This document shows positions 8,438-16,725 of a DNA stretch of 55,907 nt, piece by piece. The notes beneath the pieces were generated by a model. The model did not search any database and had not been told where the DNA came from. It saw only the letters and a program-made list of their open reading frames with translations. The DNA comes from an uncultured Lachnospiraceae bacterium. Its GTDB lineage: Bacteria; Bacillota; Clostridia; Lachnospirales; Lachnospiraceae. Positions within the stretch are counted from its first letter, which is position 1. Every line of letters starts with the position of its first letter. Location of the stretch: the NCBI GenBank assembly GCA_910578605.1, contig CAJTQG010000019.1, positions 1 through 55,907 on the forward strand. The letters are read 5' to 3'. The position numbers were made by a program, and so were the translations under genes.

Positions 8438-11400
8438 ATGCATTTTAGGATAAGGCAATTTTTAAACGCAAAAGTTTTTATTCTTTTCGTTTTATTTATG
8501 GCAGTTGCAGGATGTAGCATATATAAGTATGGGAGTGAGACAAAAGCGGCTGGCGGGCATGTGCATGATATGTCCGCTGAATGCGGACAGGAGAATGCAG
8601 TTATTTTTACGGAATGGACGGATACAGATAGGCTTCCGGATGGGGAGGGCAATTACTTTCTAAGTACAGACGTTACGCTGACAGAGACATGGACCATGTC
8701 TTCGGGAACGATAAATCTCTGTTTAAACGGGCATCAAATAAAGCTGGCGGAGGGCGCTAGGGCTCAGGAAAGTATATTGAAGCTGTCAGGCGGAGCTGTA
8801 CTAAATTTGTGTGACTGTTCAGCAGAAGGAACCGGAAGTATAAATGGAGACGGCGGTTCGCATGCTGGTATCTATATGGATTCAAATAGTATATTTAATA
8901 TGTACGGCGGTAAGATAAAGGGGAATGAGGGTTTTCCCAATCCTTCTGTTCATTATGGCGGAGGCATTCATGTGGAATCGGGAGAAGTACATCTCTACGG
9001 TGGTTCCATTACGGAAAATAAAGCCCGTTATGGCGGTGGTATTTATGCTGTTTCTAGTAAGATTGTAATGCATACAGAGAAAGCTGTAATTTCAAATAAC
9101 CAGTCACAATATAAATTTAGCGGCAGTTCTTCAGGGGAAGGGGGAGGAATTTATATGAAAGAGAGTTTCTTGTGTTTAGAGGAGGGTACTATTTCCGGAA
9201 ATTCTGCAGGCGTCTTTGGAGGAGGTGTCTGTGCAAAAGCGGATAGCGAAATTCAGATAAATGGAGGAACTGTTTCAGACAATACGGCTCAGCACGGCAG
9301 CGGTATTTACGCAGTAGAAGGAAAAACTCTATTGCTCAAAGGCGGGAATATTTTGAGAAACCAGAGGGCAACTACCGGAGGCGGTTTGTATCTATATAAG
9401 AATGACCTTACTATGTCGGGGGGATTGATTGCAGAAAACAAATGCTGCGACAGCATCGGAATGACGGGGGGAGGCATAGAAGTCAGGGAGAGTCATTTTA
9501 CTATGTCAGGCGGTGAAATAAAGGGAAATTCTTCGGAAGGAGCCGCAGGGGGTGTGCATATTAACAGTGGAAGCGTCTTTGATATGACGGATGGATGTAT
9601 TTCAAATAACAAGGCACAAAGCAGGGGAGGCGGAATGCTTATCAGCAACAGTTCGACCCAGGTAAAGCTTTCCCATAAAGCTAAGATTCAAAATAATGAA
9701 GTGGGTTGTTATGGAGGCGGTATTTGTATTGAAGAGGGAACGCTTAATATGACGGGAGGGGAAATTTCAGGGAATAAGGTAGTAGACAGAAATGATCCTT
9801 ACTTTAATGGAGGCGGCATTTATGTAAAATATAAAGATGTAGGGGACAAAGAAGGGGGAGTATGTATTTTATCAGGTTCACCGGTAATAAAAGACAATGA
9901 GAGAAAGGATTCGCCTAATAACAATATTTATTTGGATGTGGGAAAGAAAATAACGATAGGCGGAAAGTTAGAAACGGATCCTATAGGAGTTACGATGATG
10001 AGACCTGGTGTTTTTACAGAGGGCTGGGAAGACAATATGAGCGGACAGAAGGTGGAAGAATTTTTTGTTTCCGGCGATTCCCAATATGATGTTGGTCAAT
10101 TTTATGGAGAGGATTCTTATGGAGAGGGTTTGCTTGGCTATAGTCTGGTTTATGTGAAACCGGCGGGCGCTTTGGGTACGGTTCCTGAGAAGGAGGTTTA
10201 TTCTATTTCCTTTGGAACGAAAGTTGAGATTGAGGAAAATACTCTTACGAAAAAAGGATATAAGGCCGTAGGCTGGAGCGAGACAAAAGACGGAACAGAT
10301 TTGGTATCCTCCCCAGTTACAATGAATAGGAGTATAACTTTGTATCCTATATTTTCCCGTAATTTTACAGGAAAGAATGAAAGGATTGAATTAGAGACGG
10401 GAGAGCCATTAAATCCCATAGATTTAAACCAATTTGTGAGTTTTGATGAAGGTGTAACAGAGACCAACAAGAATTTCCAATTTGAAATTTCGGGAACCAA
10501 CTCATTGCCGAAGGGACTTAAGTTAGAAAGTGGCAGTATTTCAGGAATACCAGAAGAGATTGGACAAACTGAGGTGACAATTACAGCCCGGGATTTGGCG
10601 CTGGCAGAAAACGGGCAGAGCAGAACTTTTACTCTTACGATTGTTGTAAAAGTCGGAAAATTGACCGGAACGGGCAGTGTGGCTCAGAAAGATTTGTATT
10701 GTGGGGAAATTCCGGCACCAGTGCCTGAATCGGCAACAAACGGAACAGATCATGTGACATATTATTATAAATTGGCGGAAGCGGCAGATACAGAATATAC
10801 AAAGGAAGTGCCTGGGGAAGCAGGAGAATATACTGTCAGGGCAGTATTTGAGGAAACGGATACTTATAAAAAAGTAACGGCAAATGCCCAGTTTACCATT
10901 AGTCATAAATATGGGGAGGAATGGGAGCAAGATGGAGATTCTCATTGGCATAAGTGCACATGCGGTGCAAGGAAAGATAAGGAAGCGCACAAGGAGGACA
11001 AAGGAACGGTTACAAAGGAGCCTTCAATGAAGGAACCAGGCGAAAGAACTTTTAAGTGCAGCGTATGTGGCCGCATTCTTCGGACTGAGGAAATTGAAAA
11101 GCTTCCAAAGCTTTCAGGAACAGGCAGTGTAACCCAGAAAGACCTCCATTGCGGGGAAATTCCGGCACCAATGCCTGAATCGGCAACAAACGGAACGGAT
11201 CATGTGACATATTATTATAAATTGGTGGAAGCGGCAGACACAGAATATACAAAGGAAGTGCCTGGGGAGGCAGGAGAATATATGGTCCGGGCAGTATTTG
11301 AGGAAACGGATACTTATAAAAAAGTAACGGCAAATGCCCAGTTTACCATTAGTCATAAATATGGAGAGGAATGGGAGAAAGATGGAGATTCTCATTGGCA

Positions 11401-12424
11401 TAAGTGCATATGCGGTGCAAGGAAAGATAAGGAAGCGCACAAAGAGGATAAAGGAACGGTTACAAAGGAGCCTTCAGTGAAGGAGCCAGGCGAGAGAACT
11501 TTTAGGTGTAATGTATGCGGTTGTATTCTTCGGACAGAAGAGATTCCGATTATAAATACAGGAAATTTAGAAAAGGAAATACAACTAGGAGATAATGTGC
11601 CGGATATCCGTGTGCCTGTGTCTTTAGAGAAACTGGCGGATATTGTGCTGACACAAGAAGAGCAGGAATCCGTGGAGAAAGGTGCGGATATTAAAATTAT
11701 TTTGACGGTAATGGATGCAGAACATCTAGTCAGCAGTGAAGAGAAAAATATTTTACAGGCAGCCTTGAATGGTTTTGAAAAGGGACAATATCTGGATATC
11801 AGCCTGTTTAAGCAGATAGACGGCATACAGCATAGTATAGTAAAGACAAATGGTAAAATTCGGATTGTACTTGAAATACCAGAGTATTTAAGGGGAAATG
11901 CCAAGAATAAGCGCACATTTGCAGTTATTCAGATACATGATGGGAAGGCAGGATGGCTAACAGATTTAGACAGCGATGCAGATACGATTACAATGGAAAT
12001 TGATTGTTTTTCTACTTATGTTCTGGTATATCAGGAAGACAAAGCAGATAACAATAAGCCGGATGACAATAAGCCGGATGACAGTAAGCCGGACGACAGT
12101 AAACCAAATGACAGTAAGCCGGACGACAGTAAACCAAATGACAATAAGCCGGACGACAATAAAAAAGATGATGGAAGCAAAGACGACAATAAACCGGATG
12201 GTAATAAAAAAGATAACAAAAAACCAGATGATAATACAGCGGATACAGATGGGGGAAATGCAGGAGGAGTGAAGGACACAACTGGGGATACCCAGAAAAA
12301 CGAAGCAGTAAATGCAGGTGATTCTGGTAAAACGGCGTTGTGGCTGGCAGTTGGGGTATTGTCTGGCGCCGCTTGTCTGCTGCTTGATTCCGGCATTAGG
12401 AAAAGAAGAGAAAGTAGAAAATAA
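8438..12424 (+). CDS. Large repetitive cell-surface protein with beta-helix and tandem repeat modules
   Basis: Predicted to be exported and displayed on the cell surface; function unknown, plausibly adhesion or carbohydrate contact. It has 1328 residues from the ATG preceded by GGGAGG; a TTG 15 bp upstream lacks a site. Order: signal peptide ending in a lipobox-like VAGC (Cys26); right-handed beta-helix region (about 90-480) with many GGGIY-like turns and S/T-GG-x-I rungs; an InlB-type B repeat around GYKAVGWSE (about 605-640); an Ig-like segment (about 645-735); two copies of a 150-residue module (about 742-1041), each ending in a His/Cys-rich HWHKC-CG unit; a beta-rich domain; a Lys-Pro-Asp-Asp-type linker; and a C-terminal membrane helix with a basic tail. 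No LPxTG sortase signal was seen. Confidence 0.85.
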   Translation: MHFRIRQFLNAKVFILFVLFMAVAGCSIYKYGSETKAAGGHVHDMSAECGQENAVIFTEWTDTDRLPDGEGNYFLSTDVTLTETWTMSSGTINLCLNGHQIKLAEGARAQESILKLSGGAVLNLCDCSAEGTGSINGDGGSHAGIYMDSNSIFNMYGGKIKGNEGFPNPSVHYGGGIHVESGEVHLYGGSITENKARYGGGIYAVSSKIVMHTEKAVISNNQSQYKFSGSSSGEGGGIYMKESFLCLEEGTISGNSAGVFGGGVCAKADSEIQINGGTVSDNTAQHGSGIYAVEGKTLLLKGGNILRNQRATTGGGLYLYKNDLTMSGGLIAENKCCDSIGMTGGGIEVRESHFTMSGGEIKGNSSEGAAGGVHINSGSVFDMTDGCISNNKAQSRGGGMLISNSSTQVKLSHKAKIQNNEVGCYGGGICIEEGTLNMTGGEISGNKVVDRNDPYFNGGGIYVKYKDVGDKEGGVCILSGSPVIKDNERKDSPNNNIYLDVGKKITIGGKLETDPIGVTMMRPGVFTEGWEDNMSGQKVEEFFVSGDSQYDVGQFYGEDSYGEGLLGYSLVYVKPAGALGTVPEKEVYSISFGTKVEIEENTLTKKGYKAVGWSETKDGTDLVSSPVTMNRSITLYPIFSRNFTGKNERIELETGEPLNPIDLNQFVSFDEGVTETNKNFQFEISGTNSLPKGLKLESGSISGIPEEIGQTEVTITARDLALAENGQSRTFTLTIVVKVGKLTGTGSVAQKDLYCGEIPAPVPESATNGTDHVTYYYKLAEAADTEYTKEVPGEAGEYTVRAVFEETDTYKKVTANAQFTISHKYGEEWEQDGDSHWHKCTCGARKDKEAHKEDKGTVTKEPSMKEPGERTFKCSVCGRILRTEEIEKLPKLSGTGSVTQKDLHCGEIPAPMPESATNGTDHVTYYYKLVEAADTEYTKEVPGEAGEYMVRAVFEETDTYKKVTANAQFTISHKYGEEWEKDGDSHWHKCICGARKDKEAHKEDKGTVTKEPSVKEPGERTFRCNVCGCILRTEEIPIINTGNLEKEIQLGDNVPDIRVPVSLEKLADIVLTQEEQESVEKGADIKIILTVMDAEHLVSSEEKNILQAALNGFEKGQYLDISLFKQIDGIQHSIVKTNGKIRIVLEIPEYLRGNAKNKRTFAVIQIHDGKAGWLTDLDSDADTITMEIDCFSTYVLVYQEDKADNNKPDDNKPDDSKPDDSKPNDSKPDDSKPNDNKPDDNKKDDGSKDDNKPDGNKKDNKKPDDNTADTDGGNAGGVKDTTGDTQKNEAVNAGDSGKTALWLAVGVLSGAACLLLDSGIRKRRESRK
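10661..11560 (+). repeat. Two tandem 450-bp coding repeats
   Basis: Bases 10661-11110 and 11111-11560 inside the surface-protein gene are near copies, in frame and exactly 450 bp (150 codons) apart, as shown for example by GGCAGTGT at 10673 and again at 11123. Differences are scattered single bases, including silent ones. The duplication is therefore fairly recent but not brand new. Confidence 0.9.
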
Positions 12425-12614
12425 AAATATATAATAAGAGGACGAAAGGTCAAGTTCCTCAGGTTCCTGGGGGGGCATCTGCCCCCTGTGCTTAGAGTTA
12501 TTTGTGCAATAAATGGGAGTTTCGGGCAATGGCGTTTATAAGATACGCCATAATCTAATATAATGCATAATGGAAAAGAATTCAGAATTTTGGGAAAAGG
12601 CTATATGGTATAGC
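12425..12614. other. Spacer with two hairpins between converging genes
   Basis: GGGGGC at 12471-12476 and GCCCCC at 12481-12486 form a very stable stem with a 4-nt ATCT loop, striking in such AT-rich DNA but without a T run. A second stem, ATGGCGT (12529-12535) with ACGCCAT (12545-12551), follows. Together they may end transcription from both converging genes. No coding potential was seen. Confidence 0.45.
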
Positions 12615-14204
12615 TTAAAGTGTCCGAAGTGCATTATGATTGGTTAAAGCCTTTATAATCTGCCATCCTTCATAATTACGTTTCCTATTTTTTTCCATCG
12701 GTAAAAATCCTAAATCCATGTATACTTTGCATGCCAGCCAAGTATTCGTCTGTGTTGGAATTTTGGCATGGGTGTGCCCTAATTGATTCATGATTCGAAG
12801 TACATATGTTATCAACGGTTTTGATAGTCCTCTTCCTTGGTATTCCCGTTTCACTGCCACCCAGTGAAGCCATCCGTCATTTGAGGTATCACGTCCATAA
12901 ATATGATAAAGTGCAGTAGCAGTAGCTATTTTTTCTCCTTCCTCTGTCTCAATAAAAAACATTCTGTCAGAAAGTTCATCAAGCCTTGTTGCGTAATAAT
13001 GATTCCAAGCCTTCAAGCCTTGTTCATAACTGCTAAACTCTTTTGCGGACATTTCAATATCAATCCATGCATCTCTGTCGTTGGGAGAATATGGCACAAT
13101 GCGGTATCCATCAGGAAGCTCATACCAGGGCACTTTTGTAATATCATTTTCCAACAATAGTTCATAATAACATATTCGTTCATCATGGTTCTCATATCTA
13201 TCTGCTGCAATCTTTGGTAATCGGGAATCCAAGGCGTCTTTAATTTCCTTTTCCATATTATGGATATACTTTATCCTATCAACAGTGTTTTTCACTTCAG
13301 ATATGCCCATATTTTTTTCTATTTCATCAACACATGCACCAAGGGCTCTTTGAAGATTATACTCTAACCAATCCACCCAAGAATATGCCAGCCCCAATAC
13401 ACTGCTGTATGCTCGAAAGCAATTATCATATGCTTCTAGATAACCGTCAAAAAAAGCCACCATCTTTTCCGTATCCATATTACATGTGGCAATTCCTGAC
13501 CATTCCAGTGCCAGCTGAAGTGCGTGGGATATTGGATTGCCATAATCAAGGCATTCTAAATCTATTATCCATGGGTTACCCTTATCCCACATAACATTCT
13601 TAGGGTCCATATCTTCGTCAGAAACACACAATATATCGGGCAAAGAAGTTCTTGCCTTGTTCAGCTTCTTCAAGGCATAGTTTAGAAGCTGTTCATTGTC
13701 AGCTAAAAGTGAGGCGATCTCACTGTTCTCTTTCTTCGCTTTTGCAATATACTCCTGCCAATTTATTTTACTTAATTCCGGCTCCTGGTGAGGGACATTT
13801 TTTGGATGAATTGCATGAATTTTTCCAAGAATATTTCCGGCTATATTGCTCATGTTATTTGAAATATGATTCCAGTCCGTTCGGTGTCCTTCCTGCCAGT
13901 GAAAAATGTAAAACCAGTGTTCGTCTACTTTTTGCATTTTTTGACCATTCACTGTTATGGAAGGAATTATGGGAATGCCTTCCTTTTCCAGAAGGTTCTC
14001 GATTTGTTCGGCTCTTTCAAAGTTGTTATGGGCGTCGGTTCTGCTCATGATTTGCGGATTTAAGTGTTTTACTGCATAGATACCGCTATCTGTTGTAACA
14101 CGGTACATTCTATGTAAATAACCGCCGGACACTGAAGTAATGGGTAAAATAACAGCTCCCAAACCACATGTTGTCATTAATTCTGCTATTGTTTTTTCTT
14201 TCAA
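12615..14204 (-). CDS. APH-family phosphotransferase fused to a GNAT acetyltransferase
   Basis: A 529-residue two-domain enzyme whose substrate cannot be told from sequence. Residues 1 to about 330 resemble the aminoglycoside/choline/homoserine kinase family: a glycine-containing nucleotide loop, Lys46 in AVKHL, a catalytic loop DEDMDPKNV (196-204) and the metal-binding IIDLE (Asp215). The usual HGD of the catalytic loop reads DED here, so the His is replaced but the catalytic Asp198 and Asn203 remain. Residues from about 365 form a GNAT domain with the acetyl-CoA loop REYQGRGLSKPL near 460. The start is TTG, supported by GAGGAG 7 bases upstream. The gene is divergent from the PadR operon, with 373 bp between the two starts of padR and this gene. 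Antibiotic modification is possible but unproven. Confidence 0.75.
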   Translation of the reverse strand: MKEKTIAELMTTCGLGAVILPITSVSGGYLHRMYRVTTDSGIYAVKHLNPQIMSRTDAHNNFERAEQIENLLEKEGIPIIPSITVNGQKMQKVDEHWFYIFHWQEGHRTDWNHISNNMSNIAGNILGKIHAIHPKNVPHQEPELSKINWQEYIAKAKKENSEIASLLADNEQLLNYALKKLNKARTSLPDILCVSDEDMDPKNVMWDKGNPWIIDLECLDYGNPISHALQLALEWSGIATCNMDTEKMVAFFDGYLEAYDNCFRAYSSVLGLAYSWVDWLEYNLQRALGACVDEIEKNMGISEVKNTVDRIKYIHNMEKEIKDALDSRLPKIAADRYENHDERICYYELLLENDITKVPWYELPDGYRIVPYSPNDRDAWIDIEMSAKEFSSYEQGLKAWNHYYATRLDELSDRMFFIETEEGEKIATATALYHIYGRDTSNDGWLHWVAVKREYQGRGLSKPLITYVLRIMNQLGHTHAKIPTQTNTWLACKVYMDLGFLPMEKNRKRNYEGWQIIKALTNHNALRTL

Positions 14205-14390
14205 TTTTTTCTCCTCATTATTCTAAAAAATAAGATTTAATCTTCCTAAAACTTAGCTTTTATTATATCAAGTGTTATGATGGTTTTCAATCTATTTGCA
14301 GCTTACATGCTTGCAGGCATGGTCATTCAAGATGGGTCTAAGGGGGGCAGAAGCAGATGTTGAGACTGCTATGGGGAAAAATAGGACTTC

Positions 14391-14419
14391 TTGACTTATC
14401 TATCAGACTGATATATAAT
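14391..14419 (+). promoter_or_regulatory. Promoter of the small-peptide/PadR operon
   Basis: TTGACT at 14391-14396 and TATAAT at 14414-14419 with the ideal 17-bp spacing. One 13-bp palindrome fills the spacer next to the -10 box and a second covers the expected start of transcription, a layout typical of an autorepressed promoter. Confidence 0.85.
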
Positions 14420-14440
14420 AAACATATCAATCTGATAGAT
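14398..14440. promoter_or_regulatory. Paired palindromic operator, probably for the PadR repressor
   Basis: Two 13-bp palindromes, TATCAGACTGATA (14401-14413) and TATCAATCTGATA (14425-14437), lie 24 bp apart centre to centre. The whole block is also one large inverted repeat, because ATCTATCAGA (14398-14407) is matched by TCTGATAGAT (14431-14440). The overlap with the promoter and the padR gene downstream suggest autoregulation. That PadR is the binder is inference. Confidence 0.75.
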
Positions 14441-14454
14441 TGGAAGATTTACAG

Positions 14455-14556
14455 GTGAAAAGACAGAGATTAAGAAAGCACCTTTTAATAGGTTTTCTTC
14501 TTCTGTTTTCTCTGTCCACAGTTATAGCATTTATTATATTTTGTCCTATGGAATAA
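14455..14556 (+). CDS. 33-residue single-span membrane peptide
   Basis: A GTG codon at 14455 sits 8 bases after GGAAG and opens a 33-codon frame ending in TAA at 14554-14556. The product has a basic start, MKRQRLRKH, then one continuous hydrophobic helix and a short tail, CPME. It is the first gene after the palindromic promoter, and padR begins 21 bp later with its own ribosome site. The charge pattern predicts a cytoplasmic N-terminus. It may be a genuine small membrane protein, a regulatory leader peptide, or the surviving N-terminus of a lost transporter gene. No homologue is recognised. Confidence 0.6.
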   Translation: MKRQRLRKHLLIGFLLLFSLSTVIAFIIFCPME

Positions 14557-14577
14557 GTAAAAGAAAGGAAAACAATA

Positions 14578-15126
14578 ATGGCAAATGAGAAGAAGATTGA
14601 TTGTGTGATTTTGGGATTGTTAAGTCATGAAGAGCTGTCGGGATATGAAATAAAAAAAAGAATGGACACAACTCTAAAATATTTTTGGAGTGCAAGTTAT
14701 GGAAGCATATATCCTGCATTGACTGACTTAGTGAACCGTGGATTGGCTACAAAAAGAGAAGATACAGAAAATAAAAGAAACAAACTGATTTATACCATAA
14801 CGGATAATGGACGGGACTACCTTAAGGAATGGCTGACATTACCTGTTGAAAAAGATGAACTCCGTTATGAAACGTTGCTTAAATTGTTTTTTGGAAATGA
14901 ACAGGACAAAGAACAGGCGATATTGCATATAGAAGCATTTGAGGAAAAAATTAAAAAAGAGCTGCCGTATCTTTTGGGTACAGAAAAGGTTTTGAAAGAT
15001 TATCTGGATGAGGACACTGCTCATAAATACTATTTGCTTACAGTAGAATTTGGAATTAAAACATATCGCACTTATTTAGAATGGTGTGAAGAAGCAAAAA
15101 AAATTTTGATGGATAATGGAGAATAG
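14578..15126 (+). CDS. PadR-family transcriptional regulator
   Basis: DNA-binding repressor of 182 residues. The N-terminal winged helix (about 5-85) has the family pattern CVILGLLSHEELSGYEI, then the recognition part SYGSIYPALTDLVNRGLA and the wing around NKLIYTITDNGRDYL. A C-terminal helical Vir_C-like half for dimerisation follows, which classes it with the longer (subfamily 1) PadR proteins. AAAGGAA precedes the ATG. PadR regulators normally respond to small hydrophobic or phenolic compounds or antibiotics and control a neighbouring membrane gene. Here the neighbours are the 33-residue membrane peptide upstream and a multi-span membrane protein 4 bp downstream, all apparently in one operon behind a palindromic promoter. 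Confidence 0.93.
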   Translation: MANEKKIDCVILGLLSHEELSGYEIKKRMDTTLKYFWSASYGSIYPALTDLVNRGLATKREDTENKRNKLIYTITDNGRDYLKEWLTLPVEKDELRYETLLKLFFGNEQDKEQAILHIEAFEEKIKKELPYLLGTEKVLKDYLDEDTAHKYYLLTVEFGIKTYRTYLEWCEEAKKILMDNGE

Positions 15127-15130
15127 GCAA

Positions 15131-15598
15131 ATGATTGGACATTTTGGATTTTCATATATTGGGTTGATATTTTTGCTTTTGCTATTTGTTCCCAATATTA
15201 TTTGGACAAGAAAAAAGCCAAAGGGATATACTTCTGAAAACGAAAACAAAGTATTTCTGTTTTTGGAAAGAACAGGTGAAATTTTAACTACAATATGTAC
15301 TCTTATTTTTGATGATTTCAATTTACATAATTGGTCAAATTGGACTTGGTGGCTTATTGCAGCTTTTGTGTTAATGGCCATGTATGAATTATGGTGGATA
15401 CGTTATTTTTTGAATGAGCAAAAACTTTCAGATTTTTATAGTAGTTTCTTAGGTATTCCGCTTGCAGGAGCCACATTGCCAGTAATTTCATTTTTTCTGC
15501 TTGGCATATATGGTAAAGTGATATGGCTTATCATTGCTGGGATAATCTTAGGAGTTGGGCATATTGGAATCCATCTACAACATAGTAAAGAATTATAA
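15131..15598 (+). CDS. Small multi-span membrane protein of the PadR operon
   Basis: A 155-residue protein of unknown function with about four or five hydrophobic segments: near 5-20, 75-95, 100-110, 118-135 and 133-150. A polar stretch rich in Lys, Glu and Asn lies between the first two. I take the ATG at 15131, 4 bp after the padR stop, because GGAGA sits 8 bases before it inside the end of padR. An in-frame ATG at 15116, overlapping padR, is possible but lacks a site. Translational coupling with padR suggests that it is the main target of the regulator, perhaps a stress or drug-response membrane protein. This role is inferred only from position. Confidence 0.7.
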   Translation: MIGHFGFSYIGLIFLLLLFVPNIIWTRKKPKGYTSENENKVFLFLERTGEILTTICTLIFDDFNLHNWSNWTWWLIAAFVLMAMYELWWIRYFLNEQKLSDFYSSFLGIPLAGATLPVISFFLLGIYGKVIWLIIAGIILGVGHIGIHLQHSKEL

Positions 15599-15610
15599 TT
15601 TCTTATAATT
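15591..15610. terminator. Short palindrome joining two convergent stop codons
   Basis: AATTATAA (15591-15598) and TTATAATT (15603-15610) form a perfect 8-bp stem around TTTC. The two arms contain the stop codons of the genes on either strand, which are only 4 bp apart. The stem is all A-T and would be weak, so a terminator role is uncertain. Confidence 0.35.
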
Positions 15611-16370
15611 TCCAGTAATCAATCTGCGTGTGCATAGTAAAACCATGATGAAGATATAAGTGATAGGCGGCTTTGTTGGAACTGCCCACATGCAGCAAAA
15701 TTTTAGAGTTTCCTGCCTGAAGTAAATCTTTCAGCAACAGCAATAAAAACTCAGTTCCCCATTTTTTGCCTCTATAATTTTCAAGAATTTCAAAATTATA
15801 GATGGAGGAGGAACCATAGCTGTTATCCACGCAGCAGGTACCCACTAGCTCCTGATCAGGGCTATCTGGTAAAAAAACAGAATAATAAAGGGTATTCCCT
15901 TTGCGAGAGTGGGAGAGGGTAAGGGCGTTTCTTGGACTAGGAGCTGGGCTTCCTGAATATTCCAGCATGTATTCGGAATTGTGCAGGTGAGCACCCATAG
16001 TAACTAAAATTCGTATACCGCTCTGGCATTTGGGGTCCATAACAAAAAAAATATCATGAATTCCATAATTGTGCAGTCTTTGTTTTGCCAACTTCCAAAT
16101 TTTTTGGAAGATTCCTCTGCGGCGGTAATCAGGATGAGTGTAGGCATACACCTCGCATTCTGTACTGCTTGGCAGAAAGGTGGTTAGAATCCCCACAAGA
16201 ATATTTTTATCATAGCAAAGAAAAAAACACGGAAACTCTGGCAGCGCGTTCATATTGGCATCCAAAAAAGAAATTCCCGCAGTGCGGTCGAATTCCTTAC
16301 ATAATGCAATAAGTCTCTTTGCCTCGTGATATTGATTTGAACTTAGTTGATTCGTGTTAATCAGATTCAT
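15603..16370 (-). CDS. GNAT-family N-acetyltransferase, probably with two GNAT folds
   Basis: A 255-residue acetyl-CoA-dependent acetyltransferase of unknown substrate. The N-terminal half carries a clear acetyl-CoA site, VYAYTHPDYRRRGIFQKIWK (about 72-91), followed by the motif B-like region around GIHDIFFVMD. A second, weaker copy in the C-terminal half reads FEILENYRGKKWGTEFLLLL (about 198-217), with HLYLHHGF near the end. Tandem GNAT proteins often have one active and one degenerate half; here the second keeps only RGKKWG of the usual R/Q-x-x-G-x-G/A loop. ATG at 16370 is preceded by GAGGG on the minus strand. It converges on the PadR-operon membrane gene and diverges from the endonuclease gene. 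Confidence 0.85.
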   Translation of the reverse strand: MNLINTNQLSSNQYHEAKRLIALCKEFDRTAGISFLDANMNALPEFPCFFLCYDKNILVGILTTFLPSSTECEVYAYTHPDYRRRGIFQKIWKLAKQRLHNYGIHDIFFVMDPKCQSGIRILVTMGAHLHNSEYMLEYSGSPAPSPRNALTLSHSRKGNTLYYSVFLPDSPDQELVGTCCVDNSYGSSSIYNFEILENYRGKKWGTEFLLLLLKDLLQAGNSKILLHVGSSNKAAYHLYLHHGFTMHTQIDYWKL

Positions 16371-16725
16371 ATGTTTCCCTCTTTGATTTGAATTTGCCCT
16401 GGTATATCATCCATAATTCTTTATTTTCTGGTTATAGTATAGAAAGGATTATAATAAATAATAATGTATTATAATCATATAAATAATGAAACAACACAAT
16501 AATAAAAAAATACGAAAGTCATATATTAAAATCATATTGTTTTGTTATTTGTTTAAATATACTCTAACATTTTGGAGTATATATGTCAAATGGGAAAATC
16601 TATGACAGACAAATGGGAAAATCAACTTGTATCCCTTTCTAAAAAGAGTATAATGGTGTAGAATATATAGAAAAATATATAGAAATGCATAGAAGATTTT
16701 GGAAACTTGGAAATGGAGGAAATTT
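16371..16725. other. 355-bp divergent AT-rich spacer with repeats
   Basis: ATATACTC (16557-16564) and GAGTATAT (16575-16582) form an operator-like inverted repeat with a 10-bp spacer. Then CAAATGGGAAAATC occurs twice, at 16587-16600 and 16610-16623, 23 bp apart, so that the copies lie roughly on the same helix face. A promoter follows. The rest is plain AT-rich sequence. Confidence 0.55.
16627..16654 (+). promoter_or_regulatory. Predicted promoter of the endonuclease IV gene
   Basis: TTGTAT at 16627-16632 and TATAAT at 16649-16654 with a 16-bp spacer, 71 bp before the ATG. The two 14-bp direct repeats lie immediately upstream, where an activator would bind. Confidence 0.55.

Noticed and set aside
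11966..12529. Long minus-strand open frames opposite the C-terminal end of the surface protein
   Set aside because: They mirror the low-complexity Lys-Pro-Asp linker repeats, have skewed composition (runs of Ile/Val or Cys/His/Tyr), and have no ribosome site.
15116..15130. Upstream start for the PadR-operon membrane protein overlapping padR
   Set aside because: No ribosome site at a suitable distance. The ATG at 15131 has GGAGA 8 bases upstream and a normal N-terminus.
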